The translations under genes and the position numbers were made by a program. The notes beneath the pieces are model-generated. The model did no database searches. It was not told the origin of the DNA and saw only the letters and a program-made list of their open reading frames with translations. From NCBI GenBank assembly GCA_963922205.1, contig CAWUHX010000158.1:775461-839460 (forward strand): a DNA stretch of 64,000 bases, given 5' to 3'. Positions 24,870 through 37,402 of the stretch are shown here, piece after piece. The stretch comes from Romanomermis culicivorax (Eukaryota > Nematoda > Enoplea > Mermithida > Mermithidae). Each line of letters begins with the position of its first letter. Positions within the stretch are counted from its first letter, which is position 1.

Positions 24870-25975
24870 AGGGACGGACAGGGTTCACTTTTTTGAGTTT
24901 CCCGGTTGCGTTTCGGGTTTTGCATTTTTTGAGTTTACGGTTTCGGTTTTCAGATTTTGAAAACCGCGGTTTGGTTTCGGTTTTCATGCTTTATTTTATA
25001 GTTATTGAAATCGAAAGATGAAATAGACAAGCAAAGTTCTCTTTCTCATTTTGCTGTACAGAAGAAAATGGATAATGCTGATCCGAGATTTGAGGAAATT
25101 GATGTAGCTATTACACAAATGATTGTCGTTGATGATCAATTTTGTTTTCGTGTTTTCGAGAATCCAGGTTTCATTAACTTGATCAAAAGAGTGAGTGTGG
25201 AATAAGAGCGGTAATCAAAGTGCTGATCAATTTTTCAACAAATTTTAGCTCTCGACATATCAGCTTAAAGGAAGAAAATTCTACAAAAGGCTAATTTTGA
25301 AGCAACATGGTGAGCTGAAAAATCGACTGAAATTAATTATGAGTAAAACTGCTTGTAGTGGAATTTCCTTCACTACTGATTTATAGTCCAATGAGCAAGA
25401 AGACTTAATAAGATAAGAGAGCTTTTGCGCCATGAATTTTGAATACATACAGAAGCCTAACTTACTAATGTAAAATGTATTCAAACAAAAAACGGACATT
25501 CAATGACATAGATGCACTTCAATGATGGCAAACCAACTGGAAAACCTACCCAACATTGGTAAAGCTTGCAAGGCGTTACCTCAGAGTACCAGCCATGAGT
25601 GTGCCCTCAGAATAGCTGTTCAGTGGTGCAGGAATCATCTTTTAGCTATTACAAAATTGTATTCCATGTGAATCAGTAGAGAAGCTATTATTTTTGAAAT
25701 ATGATTTTAATGAATTTTTCAAATAATAGAAAAATTGGATTTTGTATGTAGAGGATTAATTCTTTTATTGAATAAAGTTTTCATTGCATCACTGCATCAG
25801 CGTTATTTTTATTTTCTCATGGAGTTGTGAATTTTGCTCATCTTATACCTTATTTTTAAGACTATGCAGACAACCGTGAAAACCGTAAAATTTACCCCCG
25901 AAATGCCGGTTTTTGTTTCAGAAAAAATGACCGTTTTCATGTTTCGATTTCGGTTAACTGGATCATCCCTACAAA
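24870..25975 (+). mobile_element. degenerate hAT element with a ZBED-type transposase remnant
   Basis: Left end TAGGGACGGACAGGGTTC and right end (inverted) TAGGGATGATCCAGTTAACC resemble Ac/hobo-type termini. The interior carries pieces of a hAT transposase in correct order but lacks the catalytic core. No target duplication was seen, so the exact borders are uncertain. Confidence 0.5.
25005..25700 (+). pseudogene. hAT (ZBED-like) transposase relic
   Basis: The upstream piece reads VDDQFCFRVFENPGFINLIKR. A GTGAGT donor at 25189 and a TTTTAG acceptor ending at 25247 then join it to LSTYQLKGRKFYKR...ISFTTDL. These match the conserved 'FxxVExpgFxxLlkxLxPrY.lpSRktf' and 'ISFTTDLWs' blocks of hAT transposases, with the expected Trp replaced by TAG. 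Around 25540-25700 a further piece reads RRYLRVPAMSVPSE, stop, LFSGAG...VEKLLFL, which is the hAT C-terminal dimerisation block. Two in-frame stops and the missing core show that it is dead. Confidence 0.7.
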
Positions 25976-28079
25976 TAATTATGTTTCGATAAAATTTATG
26001 AGGCACAAAATGTTGTTTCATCACATTTGAGGATTCGTTGCTTTTTACCAGAAGAAGTCACAGATGTCGAATGTCGAAATGCGGGCATTAATGGTCAAGC
26101 TTACCCTCGAAATCTCAATTCTCCTGGATTTTCAATGGTCGCTCAACCTCTTGTAAACCTTTCGAAACTAAAAAGCCACGTTTCTCGACAAAAAAAAGAA
26201 CATTGGCAGTAGTAAATTCACCCATCCTTTCCACTTTTTAACTAGTCAACAGAGTCTTCACCGCAATGAATTCTTGAAGTCCATCAAGCATTTCCTTAAT
26301 TGTTTCACCTGAGCTTATTCATATTTGAATGGCTGAATTGACTCAGTGGCTAAAATGATACAGTTGGCTGGAACAACGCGGGGGCTGAATCGATACTCTA
26401 TGTAACGGTGGCTATAATGATATGACGGTTGGATCAACCCACAGTTGGCTAAAATGACACAGTGTTCTGAAACACTAATACAATAAATTTTCTGATGAGG
26501 CACTGCACGAATCGTAGAGTCACACTAAACTTGATATATCGAATGCGTGAGTCAAAAAAGTAAATGAACCAACTGGAGGAGTTGAAGTTGAATATAACTC
26601 AACGAAACAATCTTTCGACATCCAGTTTGTTTCTGAATGTGAATTTTTGTTTTTTCCTTAGATACAAAAATGAAGAAAATTTGAAAATTAGGATGCAAAT
26701 TCAGAATTAATCTCATTGAACTAAGAGTACTGAATTATTAGTAGTGTACTATTCAACTAATGAGTCCGTAAATTAGTTCAGTATCGACTCAGGATCAAAA
26801 AAACAACCTCAGACTTAAAAAAACGAATTATATTTTCGATGGACATCCAAACATTTTAGTCAAGTTTTAACTCTTCACTAGTCAAAGGTCACATCTCGTA
26901 CAAAATGCGTTTAAATGGGAAATTACGAAAGCTGCTACTGTCCTCAAATCAGGCTTTCACTTACAGAATTGTTCACTCAAAACGTTCCTACAGGTTAGTT
27001 AAATGTACTCAGAAATTTCCAGTCCTACATAACTGGCATACGGCTTGGTAGAAAATCGTAAAAACAGGGATTAGTACTTGCTTTACAGTTTCGTTATATA
27101 GAAAGTTGTAAAATGTTTGTAAATAAAAAATGACCGAAATTAGCACTGCCGTCGACAACGCTTTCACATTCTTTTTACTATAGAATTTTTTCCTGCGAAA
27201 ACAGACAGTAATTTCATTTACATAATGCATCTGGAAAAAAGCTAGTGATTGACATTTGAAGTCAATATCACAACCCAACAGGGATTTTAGCCGAAAAAAG
27301 TAAGAACTGTCGTCAACTTTTATCCATTTCTCATTGTTAATGGTCCAAAAATTTCATGATGTCAAAGAATCCTGAGCACAAACGTGATTTAGGAAATTAT
27401 GTCCACACATATTTCCCTAAATGAAAAACGATAAAAACGGACTCCAGATAAAATTTCAACCACCCCTAATTCCATCAGAAATGGAGATCTGGACACCATT
27501 TTTCTTACCCGGCTTGAAAAGTGAGGTAAAATGTGGTTGGTGTGAAACATTATCCAGATGATGTTTAAACCTCACCATGTCGATGTATGGTCAGAAAAAT
27601 GTGAAATAAATCTAATTTCGAGGAAAATGCAGACTTCGGGACCAAACTTCTGGTCACATAACCACTGTTTGCATAGACATGTACCAGGAGCCCGGATTAG
27701 AAAGGTGTGCATATAGTCTTATCAAGCAAGCATACAGAGAACATAACGGTCCCTCGGAGTTTGCTTTTTCACAAACAATTTACAGTAGACTGCCTTTATC
27801 AGTTTGGTGCAAGGACACACCAAGGAAATATGCAATCTGTTTTTAGATCGTTTCGCATGTTATACAAGTTTGTTTTCACTAAAAAGTTTGCGGTTTTGCG
27901 GCAAAAAATATTTCGCAAAGATAAAAAAGTCCTTTTTCTATATTCATTTAAATTGAAAAAGGGTTTTGTACTGTTTCGTAGATCGCCTTAATTCTTTTTA
28001 TCTTAAAATAACCGATGCAGAGATAAGGTTACATAAAAAAGGTTACACTATAGAAAAAAGCATTGAAACGCATGACAGT
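25976..28079. other. non-coding, no gene recognised
   Basis: Contains a small degenerate repeat of GGCTAAAATGACACAGT-type units at about 26335-26470. No exon-like frames. Confidence 0.45.
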
Positions 28080-28087
28080 GTAATGAC

Positions 28088-29423
28088 CAGTGTTTTTTCT
28101 GCACCCGGCTTTCTGCACAGTGCAAAAAAGCGAAAAAAAGTTTCTGCACTGTGATTTTCTCCAATAACCACTGTTTTCTTTACCCTGGACTTTTTCTCCA
28201 AATGGAGAAAGGGGTCAAATTCCCCCCCCCCCATTTTTTCGAAGTCGTTTTTTCGCTTAAAAATGCTCAAAAACGCTTTATTTATTTGTTTTTGATCTTT
28301 TTCAAACCATCTGGTGTTTTTAGAGCCGATAGTTCATTAAAATTCTGAAAAAAATTTAAATTTTCGAGTTTGATCGAAGTACAATCTACAAGCATTGTGG
28401 AACAAATTTTCCAGCAAACTATCCAAGAGCATAATGACTTTGAATTATGTGAGAAATCGATGTTTAAGTCCTCTATGATGACAAATGAGATCCAAAAAGA
28501 AATTAATCATGGGTATTGACATTCTGCCACGTGGAAAATCAATTTTCCGAACACTTATTTCAAGAATTAGATTCGAATTTTGTGTTCAAAATTCGTAATT
28601 TCTAGAATTTTATTATTTGAAAATTTTTAAAAACAGTAATTTATTCGTAAACTTTTGTGAAATTGTCCAAAAAGATGTGAGTAAGAAGAGCAGAAATTCC
28701 CCAAAACTACTTCCATGAAGCTTTTGAATTGATTTTACGTTAAGAAAGGAATAATCGGTTCAAAAAGTTTAGAGAGTTGACCTGTTGATCTTTCTCAAAA
28801 AATGTGTTAAGGAAAAATGTGAATCTTCATTAAATATTAAGATAAAATATTGAAGCTTGCCAATTAAAACATGAGATAATACGTTTAAGATTTACGAAAA
28901 CTACTATAGTTTGAGTGATTTAAGGTAGACATGCCTAAAGTCGCGAATGAGCTAGGTAATGACGATTATTAAAGTTATAACCGGAGCCAAGCGCCGAAAA
29001 ATTTTGAGATCTTCTTAAATGCACCAAATGCATTTTTTTCTGTATCCGATTCCCAAAATTTTCTTCCCCAAATGGAGGAAAAGCCCAAAATTTTTCCCCC
29101 TTTTCCAAACTTTTCCCCCAAAAAGCACGATTTGGGGAAAAACAGTGCCTGTGACAACACAATAATAGTGAATATAACATAGGAAAAAACAAATTAGATG
29201 AGTAATTCCATGTTAAATTTGAACGAATTTAAAGTTTTGTTGACTAAAGTCTTAAAATAAGAAAAATAATTGATTTTTAAAGTTTAGAATCAATGACTAA
29301 CACATTGTAGAAGAATATATGTGATCAAACACATGGCTGAAAAAATTCTCCACTAGAGCAAAAATCATCGAAAAAATTCTGCACGAAGCCTAAAAAATCT
29401 GCACTGTGCAGAAAAAAACACTG
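28088..29423. mobile_element. hAT-like non-autonomous element, word CTGCAC
   Basis: Left end CAGTGTTTTTTCTGCAC and right end GTGCAGAAAAAAACACTG are inverted repeats. Flanking 8-mers GTAATGAC (28080-28087) and GTAATGAA (29424-29431) match 7 of 8. The CTGCAC/GTGCAG word recurs several times at both ends. Another element (28169-29147) is nested inside. No coding capacity. Confidence 0.75.
28169..29147. mobile_element. nested hAT-like element of backbone family X, words CTCC and CCCC
   Basis: Left end CACTGTTTTCTTTACCC followed by TTTCTCCAAATGGAGAAAGG; right end GATTTGGGGAAAAACAGTG. Its interior (AATACGTTTAAGAT, GTAGACATGC, ATTATTAAAGTTATAACCGG, then a GCGCC hairpin) is also found at 51404-52397 and at the flanks of 40542-41557. 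Flanking 8-mers match only 5 of 8, so the copy is old or the borders are slightly off. Confidence 0.6.
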
Positions 29424-29431
29424 GTAATGAA

Positions 29432-31842
29432 TGAAAACAATTTTTTATGAATAAGCGGTAACGTTGTAGACCGGGTGGCCGACTGTGCCGGCTGGCCGAC
29501 TCTCGCAAGATGTTCATGATCTTATGTGCATCTTGCATCACACCATTCACTGACATGCAGATCGTGCCAGGACTGTATGATAGTCCAATTCTCAAGATTT
29601 AAGACCTTATACTTGGATCTTGAATCAGCAAGAGGTTCATGTCTCGACTCCGAAGACCTTAATCCGACACAGAAAGATAAGGATCATACGTTCTTGAAGA
29701 TTATCTATGAGTCAGAGTAAGAAGCGAACTTTGTTACGAAATAATGTGAACTGGTTCGGGCTGCAATATCAAAAATGATGAATACATAGTGAATAAATTT
29801 TTTCAATATTATTCGGTGCGTGGGTCTACGAAGAAAGATTTTTACATTGAAACATGCATATTCTTCGCACGAGTTTTTTTGATCCCATTTGTCAGGAATA
29901 GACTCCTCTAGGATGAGATATCAATTCTCGGTGAAGAAATCCCTTTGAAGTAGTTTTGCCGAAGAATAAATAGAGCTTTTTTATGATCTCTAAAAATCGG
30001 CATCGTTTGGAAAAGAAGTTTTTCGAAAAAGCCCATAGTATGTTATTGGAGCACATAATAAAGAAACTATATAAGGAAAAATATCATCACGGCTAGATCG
30101 ATCTTTAGGTTGCGAGTCAAAAACAATTTTCCTGCGCTATCGAGCAACAAAAAATGATTTCCGCATCATCGACCGGCTCGATTTTGTTAGAAAAAGGTAT
30201 GAAAGGTCGAAAATGCACTTGTACGCTTTAAAAATTGAAGCATTTTTTTCATGATTCTTGCGTATCCTCAACTGAACTTTTTTCCGATTCTCTGACATCG
30301 AAGTGATTTTCCGATTTGAAGAATATCACATTTATTTTCGCTGCATATGCCATTTAGAAAGTATGCAGTTTTTTGAGAGCGCTTTAATTACGAACACGTA
30401 TAACAGAAATCAAAGTCTATGTGATGTCAATTAAATTTTACCCAAATTTAACTGCTCACAGCTCCATCTTAAATGAGGCAATGAAAGTACAGAAAATTCA
30501 TCAGGTTAAACTTTATCTGAACACTGACCCCCACCGGAGTTCGTCAAATTTGAATTGACATGAAAGAAAGTTCATCATTCTACAGTATGTAAAAGGATTT
30601 CAGCAGCGTATTTTCAGACCAAATGTAAAATGCCATAAAAATTGATGTTCGCTATGAATAAAAACTGAAATGTTGACACGATAACTACTGCTGCTCTCCA
30701 AAGAGAACCAGTGAAAAAATTAATGAATCAATATCAAAACTAAAGCAATTATCAATGCTTCTTTCGTCATTCCTATAAATTCTTATTAAATAAAGATTTT
30801 TTGTAGCTCTTCATTTCATAAATCTCAAGGGAATTTACCGTTTCCAGAAAGCTTTCACAATAAGATTTTTCACCCAAAAGATGTTAAAGGTTTGTCGGTT
30901 GAGTAGACTCACAAATTTTCATTTATAAGGTGACGTATAATTCAGAATAAAATCACTTGTTTTTCATTTTTGACTCATTAAAAAAACAAACTATAATGTG
31001 TGCTGCGATTTGGGATAAGCATCGAAAAACAAGTTGTAGCTGAAAATAAATCAATGCCAACTTCACAAGAATTTTGCTGGCCACGTTTTCTTTGAGTCTG
31101 CATGTGTGACTACAGTAATATATTTAAGCTCATTGTCTACTTAAGTAGCGATACGACGAAAGTAAGTTCAACACGGGGAAACAAAGAGTCATTACTGTAA
31201 TCAATTGAAAAAAAATTCCCGCAACAAACATTTCTTACAATAACCCGATTGAATTTTCAAAGCATTACAATTCAGTTTTATTCAAATCAATGAATATGAT
31301 GCTTTCCCCATGAGTTTGGGAAGAAATTCAACGTTTACAGTTAGCATAAAGTTTTGAAAATTGACCCTGTGCCTGTTTTCGATGCGTTCATTCCAAAGCA
31401 AATGGGCTATAGTGAGATCTTAATGTCAAAGTTTATAGTTACAAAACTGTACAGCTGTCATCAGTTTCTATTTTGATAAGAAAACATACAGTTGACTTTT
31501 TTGTATTTTGTCATTCGAAAAAAAGAAAAAATTCAATAACAAGAAATAGTATTATACACTATGTTCTGGTATTTCACTAATAGAACTAACTTTAAACTTC
31601 CGCCAAACTGTAGAAAAAATATTGGGTCAAAAAAGCAGAAAATCTGAAACTCATCTATATGAAAAGTATTGATTAGAAAGTTATGCGGTCTGCTTCGCTC
31701 ACCTCAGAAATGCGCGAGTTACCGTAAAAAAGCTTTGTCTCACGATAAAGAACTGTTACAACTCATAAGTTTGGGGCAGCTCAATCATGCGTATATGGGG
31801 CAGGGGGTGAACTGGTGCGTCCCCAATATTGTGAAACTCAAA
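29432..31842. other. intergenic, no gene recognised
   Basis: A short patch of normal base composition at 29460-29720 has open frames on both strands but no recognisable product or splice pairing. The rest is AT-rich with dispersed CTACAGTA motifs. Confidence 0.4.
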
Positions 31843-33125
31843 ATAGCGAGACTCAAAACAGCGAAGTGTCAATACAGTGATTCTCGAAACAGCGATTGTC
31901 AATACTGTGAAATCTCAATACACCGATTCTCAAAACAGCAAAGTCAACAGCGACTCTCAAAAGAGCGAATCTCAATACAGCGAATAGTAAAAAGTTCTAT
32001 TCATTAAAGTAAATGAACACATCATTTTTATAATGAATATGCAAATTAGGTAATCGAAATCATTTTTGCTAGTTGAGATCTATTTTTCCTGAGATCTATT
32101 TGTCTATTTTTGGTTGCATTTGGCCATCTAAGTTTCACATGCTTTTGTGCTTCAGTTGCGGTATGGTCATACCCGTATACGGGACTTTAAAAAAGGGGGG
32201 GGGATTTTCCAATTTTTTTTTAGAATTTACTGAATAAAAAGAAAATAAAAATCATTCAAGGACGACTTATTTTCAGTTAGTTCATGTGTGCTTGGATTAG
32301 TATCTAACTTCTATATTTGACAAAAAGTATGTAAATATAATAATTTAATTTAAGAATTGTGATGTGATATTGCTGAAAATTTTTTTCTAAGAAAAATTTA
32401 GGGGGGGGGGGGAAATTCCCACCCTTCTCCCCTCTAAATATGGGCCTGGGTATGATATGCGCGAATGAACCATTCCAAAATCACAAAAACATATATGTAT
32501 TTTCGCAAAACGTTTGAAACAAAAAATTATCATAAGGATTTCAGACTAAAATTGCTTTGTATTGTCACGTGCCAATGAATTTTGTTGAACGTCACGTGAT
32601 TCACATCACAATTTTTCTTATGTTTTTTGCTACGTTTTGTGTTACAGTAATTTGTATCAATTTTATGTTTCGTTTTTATAATTTTTACACGCAATTTATG
32701 TGTGTACTTTTTATGTTTCGTTTCTGTTTCATTTGCGGCGCTTAATTGCAAAAAAATTGAATAATGAAATAAATAAAACAATAATGCAATAAGAAAATAA
32801 AATCAAATGAATAAAATAATTAAGCAGTAAAGGCAGAACAAAACACAAATAATAAAGAAACGGAAAGTAAAATAACGTAATAAAAAGTAGGTAAAACATA
32901 GAACACAAGTACACAACCTGAAAAAATTTAAACAAAAAGAACAATCAGTGACTCAAAATAAGAAAAATATATAAGGGAATAAGTCAGTAAAAGAAAGAAG
33001 AAACAAAAAACATGCATGTAGATAATATAGTTCCATTCTAAAGATTTTTGAAAATTCGCTATTTTGATTTGTTCTGACATTTCGCTCCAATGTGAATCGT
33101 TGTTTTGAGTCTCGCTGAATAGAGT
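31843..33125. mobile_element. foldback-like element Z2, inverse copy of Z1
   Basis: Arms at 31843-31990 (CTCAAAACAGCGA-type units) and 33055-33125 (inverted) match those of Z1, and the AT-rich centre matches Z1 reversed. It is longer than Z1 because another G/C-rich repeat (32168-32454) is inserted and part of the centre is extended. Confidence 0.6.
32168..32454. mobile_element. G/C-run element inside Z2
   Basis: Starts CATACCCGTATACGGG and ends CCTGGGTATG, with G runs near both ends, like the CATACCTGTA family. No matching target duplication was found. Confidence 0.4.
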
Positions 33126-33421
33126 TGAAACCGGTAAACTATCCTAGCTGAGATACTGGGCACTTCACTAATTTTTTTTTGATGAGTGCAATCCATATTT
33201 AGTATGAAAACCATGCTTGTGGAGCTTTTTTTCGGTATTTGCTCGCTCAACTACAGTCGCTTGTCCAAAAGTCCGATGACACCTCCCTGGGAAATTCTAA
33301 CTGTGAATGTCTGATCTCAATCCTTAAGCTATATGTCAGTTTAGTTGATCTGATATAACGATATAAGTATTCAGATCACGATATTATCTATTTACATTAA
33401 CGTTATATAAGCACACGACAT

Positions 33422-36186
33422 TCAATTAAGCATAGTATGATCTGTAAAAATTTTCTTCCTTTGTTCGTGAACTTTGGCGAACCAACGATTCTGTTGTTGT
33501 TCAACTTTGCCCAAAACGGCTTCCGAAGCTCGCCGCAATCTCGTTTCCTGTTGACCGCCGCCGTCCATCGAGCCGGAGAACGTTTGCGATTGTTGTTGAA
33601 CAGTTTCAGCTTCCACAAAAATATTATCCTTAAAAATTAAGTAGGATTTCGAAGACAATTTTTTTTTCCAAAACTTTGTTTCTTACGCTCGAAAACTGTC
33701 AAAAATAAGTACGGTCTTGAAAATCGTTCAAACTAAGCTTTTACAGTAGAACTTTCCGCTCACAATTTTATTTGAGAGAGCTCACAAATTCTCACAAATA
33801 TACGCATTTCAAGAGAAATGGACTATGTGTGAGCTCGTTATAAAAGCTGCCCATGCACATGCAAAAATTCACCTTACCCCGAAACTACAATTTTCATTCA
33901 GAGCATTTTCAAATGTCTATTCTTAAATTTTAAATATTTTTATAGCTTCAAATTTGTTGCTTCTAAAATGACCAAGCTTAGATTTCACAGAATTTTTCCA
34001 GTATTGTGCCAGCTTTTTGCTGGCTGAAAGATATAACTTTTCGATTATCTGCCGATTTTTGAATTTTGATCTGTGTGATGAAATCTATAAAAAACTACAA
34101 GCAATCTATAAAATTCTATAATCGAGGAAACACTGAGGATTCTTTGAAAACACTCGGGCGAAAAATTCTAAATTAATGCTAAAAATTAAAATATTGATTC
34201 CTGGACAATACGAATTAATCTGAAATCGAATTTGTTTTCTATGAATAAATTTTGTCTATTCATTTTTTACTCAAATTCTGTTAACTAAAGAAGATCGCGT
34301 TATCTGAAAAAGCTTAGAAATTGAACTTTTCACATGAATCTCTTCGTAATTTGAATGCGATTAGATTAATAATTCAAAAACTAGTTTTTTTGATTACAGG
34401 ATTTTATTTGATTATTCATTATTGAAAATATTGGACTGGAATAAATCAGTTTCATGATGGATGACTTAAGAGAAGACCAGACATGCACGGCAAAAATTTT
34501 CCATGGGGGTCCTCGGACTTTTTATCCATGGGGGTATGGGGGTGGGTGAGCAAAAAACACCCAAAAAAGTTCTGAAAGCTTGTTTTTCATACAAAATATG
34601 CACAAAAATCATCAAAAACGCTGTGTTGAAGAAAGTTCAGAGGGGTGTATGACGATTTTTTTTGGGCCATGGGGGTTACCAGGTTCTCAGGTATGGGGAT
34701 TTACCCCCCTACCCCCCCCCCTATGTGCAAGTATGGGGATGACACGCTGCTATTGTTCTTTGTAATTTTTTTTCCATGTTGTCCTACAGATTCAACATTT
34801 TAGACAATTGAAGCAAATTTTACTAGAAAAAAATATACTATTCTTCATTAACAAAAAAATCGGAACTATCCAAATTTTCGTAAGAAAAAAATCAACATCC
34901 AAAATCACTGAAATTTCGAACTTATCGACACTTACGAATTTTATTAATCAAGAAAATATAATTGATAGAAGGAACAATATCTTTTGAATTCCCTGAACTA
35001 TCTGATATAACTCAGATTTTTTTGCGTATGATCAGCAAATTGTAGACTGAACTTGATATATTTGAAAATCCAAAATTTTTAATATAGTGAAATTATTTAA
35101 GACTTTTATGATAGATTTATACGGAAAAATTTCTGAGAAGTGTAAATATATGCGTTTTGAAACACGAAAATCCGCACCTCATATTGATTTGAGAATATTA
35201 AAAAGCTTCATACTAAATACACCAGATTTTCCTTACTTCATCATTAGTCTGCCGTTGATAAAACGCGTGATCTTTGCGCGGATTTTTCAACATCGGATCC
35301 AAACATAATAGAAATAGCAAATAGACTATAAGCAAGCCCAAAACGCTGACCACTAGAATGACCACCACCTGTTAGGAAAGAGAAAAAAAAAACGTTAGTA
35401 AGGGAAAAATCGCTCACGAGAGTTTGGCCGGGGCGCGCGTTCATATCGACTTGTTCGTTTTCGAATCTTTGAAACGGTTGATTGGACAATACGTCGCCAG
35501 AAAATGTTGAATTTTTGCGCGCCCGCCCGAAAAGACGGTTCAAAATTTTGAGCCAAATCATGTACATTATCAAACTGAGCATGGTTACTACGATGATGAA
35601 AACTACAACCTGAGTGTGGCATACGAAGAAGAATTATTTCTAAGCGAAACTTTTAGTTCTTGCACTCAAAAAAATATTTAAAGTTTTGTTGAATCTATTT
35701 TAGCTTCAACTCGAAAAAAATTGAGCTAAATTAAAAACAACGGTTCGAGTTTAGATGTAATTTTGAAGCTTAGGAAATCAAAAACGAAGCCGAAAATCGC
35801 CTAAGATCGGAGAAAAGGGAAGCTATGCAATTCTCACTTTTATCGTGGCAGTATTCCGACTTTGAAATTTGCACTCGCATCTTGCACAATATTCGTACTT
35901 TTTCTCCGGTTCTAATTTCAATTCTGGAAGAACAACTTCGCGACAATTGCTGTAAAATGCAATATTTAAATGAATAAAATTCATGATTTAAATCAAAAAC
36001 ACCGAATAAATTGATATTTCTGGAAAAAAAAATTCGAAAAAATATTCCTTTCGATTTGAAAAAAATTTGTTACCAGTTGGACTGGGACACCATTTTGATG
36101 TAGATGTTGCGTTTTGTAGCGTTGACGGCGCCGACGGCAGCCGGAGTCGGGCAGAAGCATCGACACCGAGTATCCTCGAATTGCGC
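33422..36186 (-). CDS. TMEM9: TMEM9 family membrane protein (5' end not found)
   Basis: Type I membrane protein of the TMEM9 family, known from late endosomes/lysosomes. Exons: 36074-36186, 35838-35949, one of 35418-35609 or 35237-35368, and 33422-33628; all junctions keep phase. The lumenal part shows FEDTRCRCFCP, the SQSNCNCREVV junction and YCARCECKFQSRNTATIK, matching the conserved Cys pattern of vertebrate TMEM9. A transmembrane helix follows, then LDPMLKNPRK, and the C-terminus HEQRKKIFTDHTMLN matches the family end (VQEQRKTVFDRHKMLS). At least 187 residues are visible. The signal-peptide exon should lie above 36186 but is hidden in or beyond the transposon-filled region. The gene offers two alternative TM exons, which is odd for this family. 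Confidence 0.85.
34485..34745. mobile_element. G/C-run repeat in the TMEM9 intron
   Basis: CCATGGGGGT blocks on the left and long C runs on the right, ending near TGTGCAAGTATGGGG. It resembles the 1-kb CAGAG-type element and the CATACCTGTA family in composition. Borders are approximate. Confidence 0.35.
35237..35368 (-). CDS. TMEM9: TMEM9 alternative exon A (canonical TM segment)
   Basis: 44 codons, phase 0 at both ends (CTAACAG acceptor, GTAAGG donor). It encodes VVVILVVSVLGLLIVYLLFL followed by LCLDPMLKNPRK. The LDP-plus-basic motif after the helix is the one conserved in TMEM9 proteins, so this is the likely default form. Confidence 0.8.
35418..35609 (-). CDS. TMEM9: TMEM9 alternative exon B (second TM segment)
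   Basis: 64 codons, phase 0 at both ends (ACTCAG acceptor, GTGAGC donor). It encodes VVVFIIVVTMLSLIMYMIWL, a basic stretch KILNRLFGRARK and an acidic/polar tail ending NARPGQTL. It begins with the same Val triplet as exon A and can replace it without a frame change. The LDP motif is absent. Including both exons would make a two-helix protein. Confidence 0.75.
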
Positions 36187-37103
36187 CTAAAACAAGGCGG
36201 GAACTGATTTGTTCGAAACAACATTATGCATGGAATTTTAGGACATCATTCAAGTAGACATGAATCGTTTATTTTTTCTATTTCGAAAACAGCGATTAAA
36301 ATTCATATTTTTGATGATTCTAACCACCGTTTTTTTTCCTCGAAGATTTTTTCCACGTGAGAACCCGACCCAAAATTTTTTTCCTTATTTTCCAAAAATT
36401 TCCACATGTTTAAAAACGTTTATAATGTGCCTACGGATGCTTTTTATGCATTTTAGGAGCATACCCAAGCATTTTGATGCTTTTGGATTCAGACACCTGC
36501 GAAAATTGGGAAAAAACTGACGAAATTCTGGTCATGTTAGTCAAAATGTGCTGATGAAAATGTTCTACAACAGCAGAGAAAGCATTTTAACGACAGAGTT
36601 GTCATGAATTTATCGTTTATTAATATTTTTGTGATTCCAATTATGATTAGGTATCCAATTTTATTTAATTTTTGTCTCGGCGCGGAGCGCTGGAAAATTT
36701 TTTGGATTTTCACTTTCTAAAACGCTGGAAATTGAACCTTCACAACGTTGAGAAATAAATTAAAATCCGACTGATGCAGCATAATTTGTTCCCCATTCCG
36801 GCGCCTATCGTCGGAAAATTTTTTCAGTTTTTATATTCTAAAACGCTGGAAAATAAATCTCTCCAATAGATATTCGTAAATTCGTGAATAGAAATTCTAA
36901 AGTCACAGTCTAGAATGATGTCTTCAATTTCCATTTTCAATAAACCCAAAAGTTCATGTTAAAAATTATGGAAAAATTCCAAGCATCGAGAAGAAAAATT
37001 GAGAGAATTGATGAAAAATTGTTTTTTTTCAGCGAAATACTGACTGTTAACGATTAGAAAATGAGATGAGTTAACTTGATAGATAGAAACTGCTGAAAAT
37101 TAA

Positions 37104-37312
37104 GGTAAAGTGGGGTGACTTTGATCAGGGGCGACATTGATCAGAGTTTGCTAAATGAATGGCATTTGATAACTATTTGAGATCAGATCAGCAGGTCATT
37201 TTTTCTGTGTAGACAACTCCTGCTGTGAGGTTGTCTACACAGCAAAAATGACCTGCTGATCTCAAATAGTTATCGAATGCTATACTCTGATCAAAGTCAC
37301 TCCACTTTACCT
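37104..37312. mobile_element. hairpin MITE
   Basis: GGTAAAGTGGGGTGACTTTG on the left and CAAAGTCACTCCACTTTACC on the right continue as a near-complete palindrome (GATCTCAAATAGTTATCGAA pairs with its left partner) folded around a short centre near 37210. The flanks read TTAA and TTAC, which would fit a piggyBac-type site, but one base differs. Confidence 0.6.
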
Positions 37313-37402
37313 TACTCACTAGTCACAAAAATCCATGCTCAAACAAAATTGACAAACAAGTCGACTCATATACAATAATTAGTCTGAAGCCCGGGAACCG
37401 AC

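Noticed and set aside
26027..26212. 61-codon plus-strand frame
   Set aside because: Short, no homology recognised, and in repeat-rich sequence after a dead hAT element.
29460..29720. Possible coding island with frames on both strands
   Set aside because: Base composition is gene-like but no frame has splice borders, a family signature or continuity with other exons.
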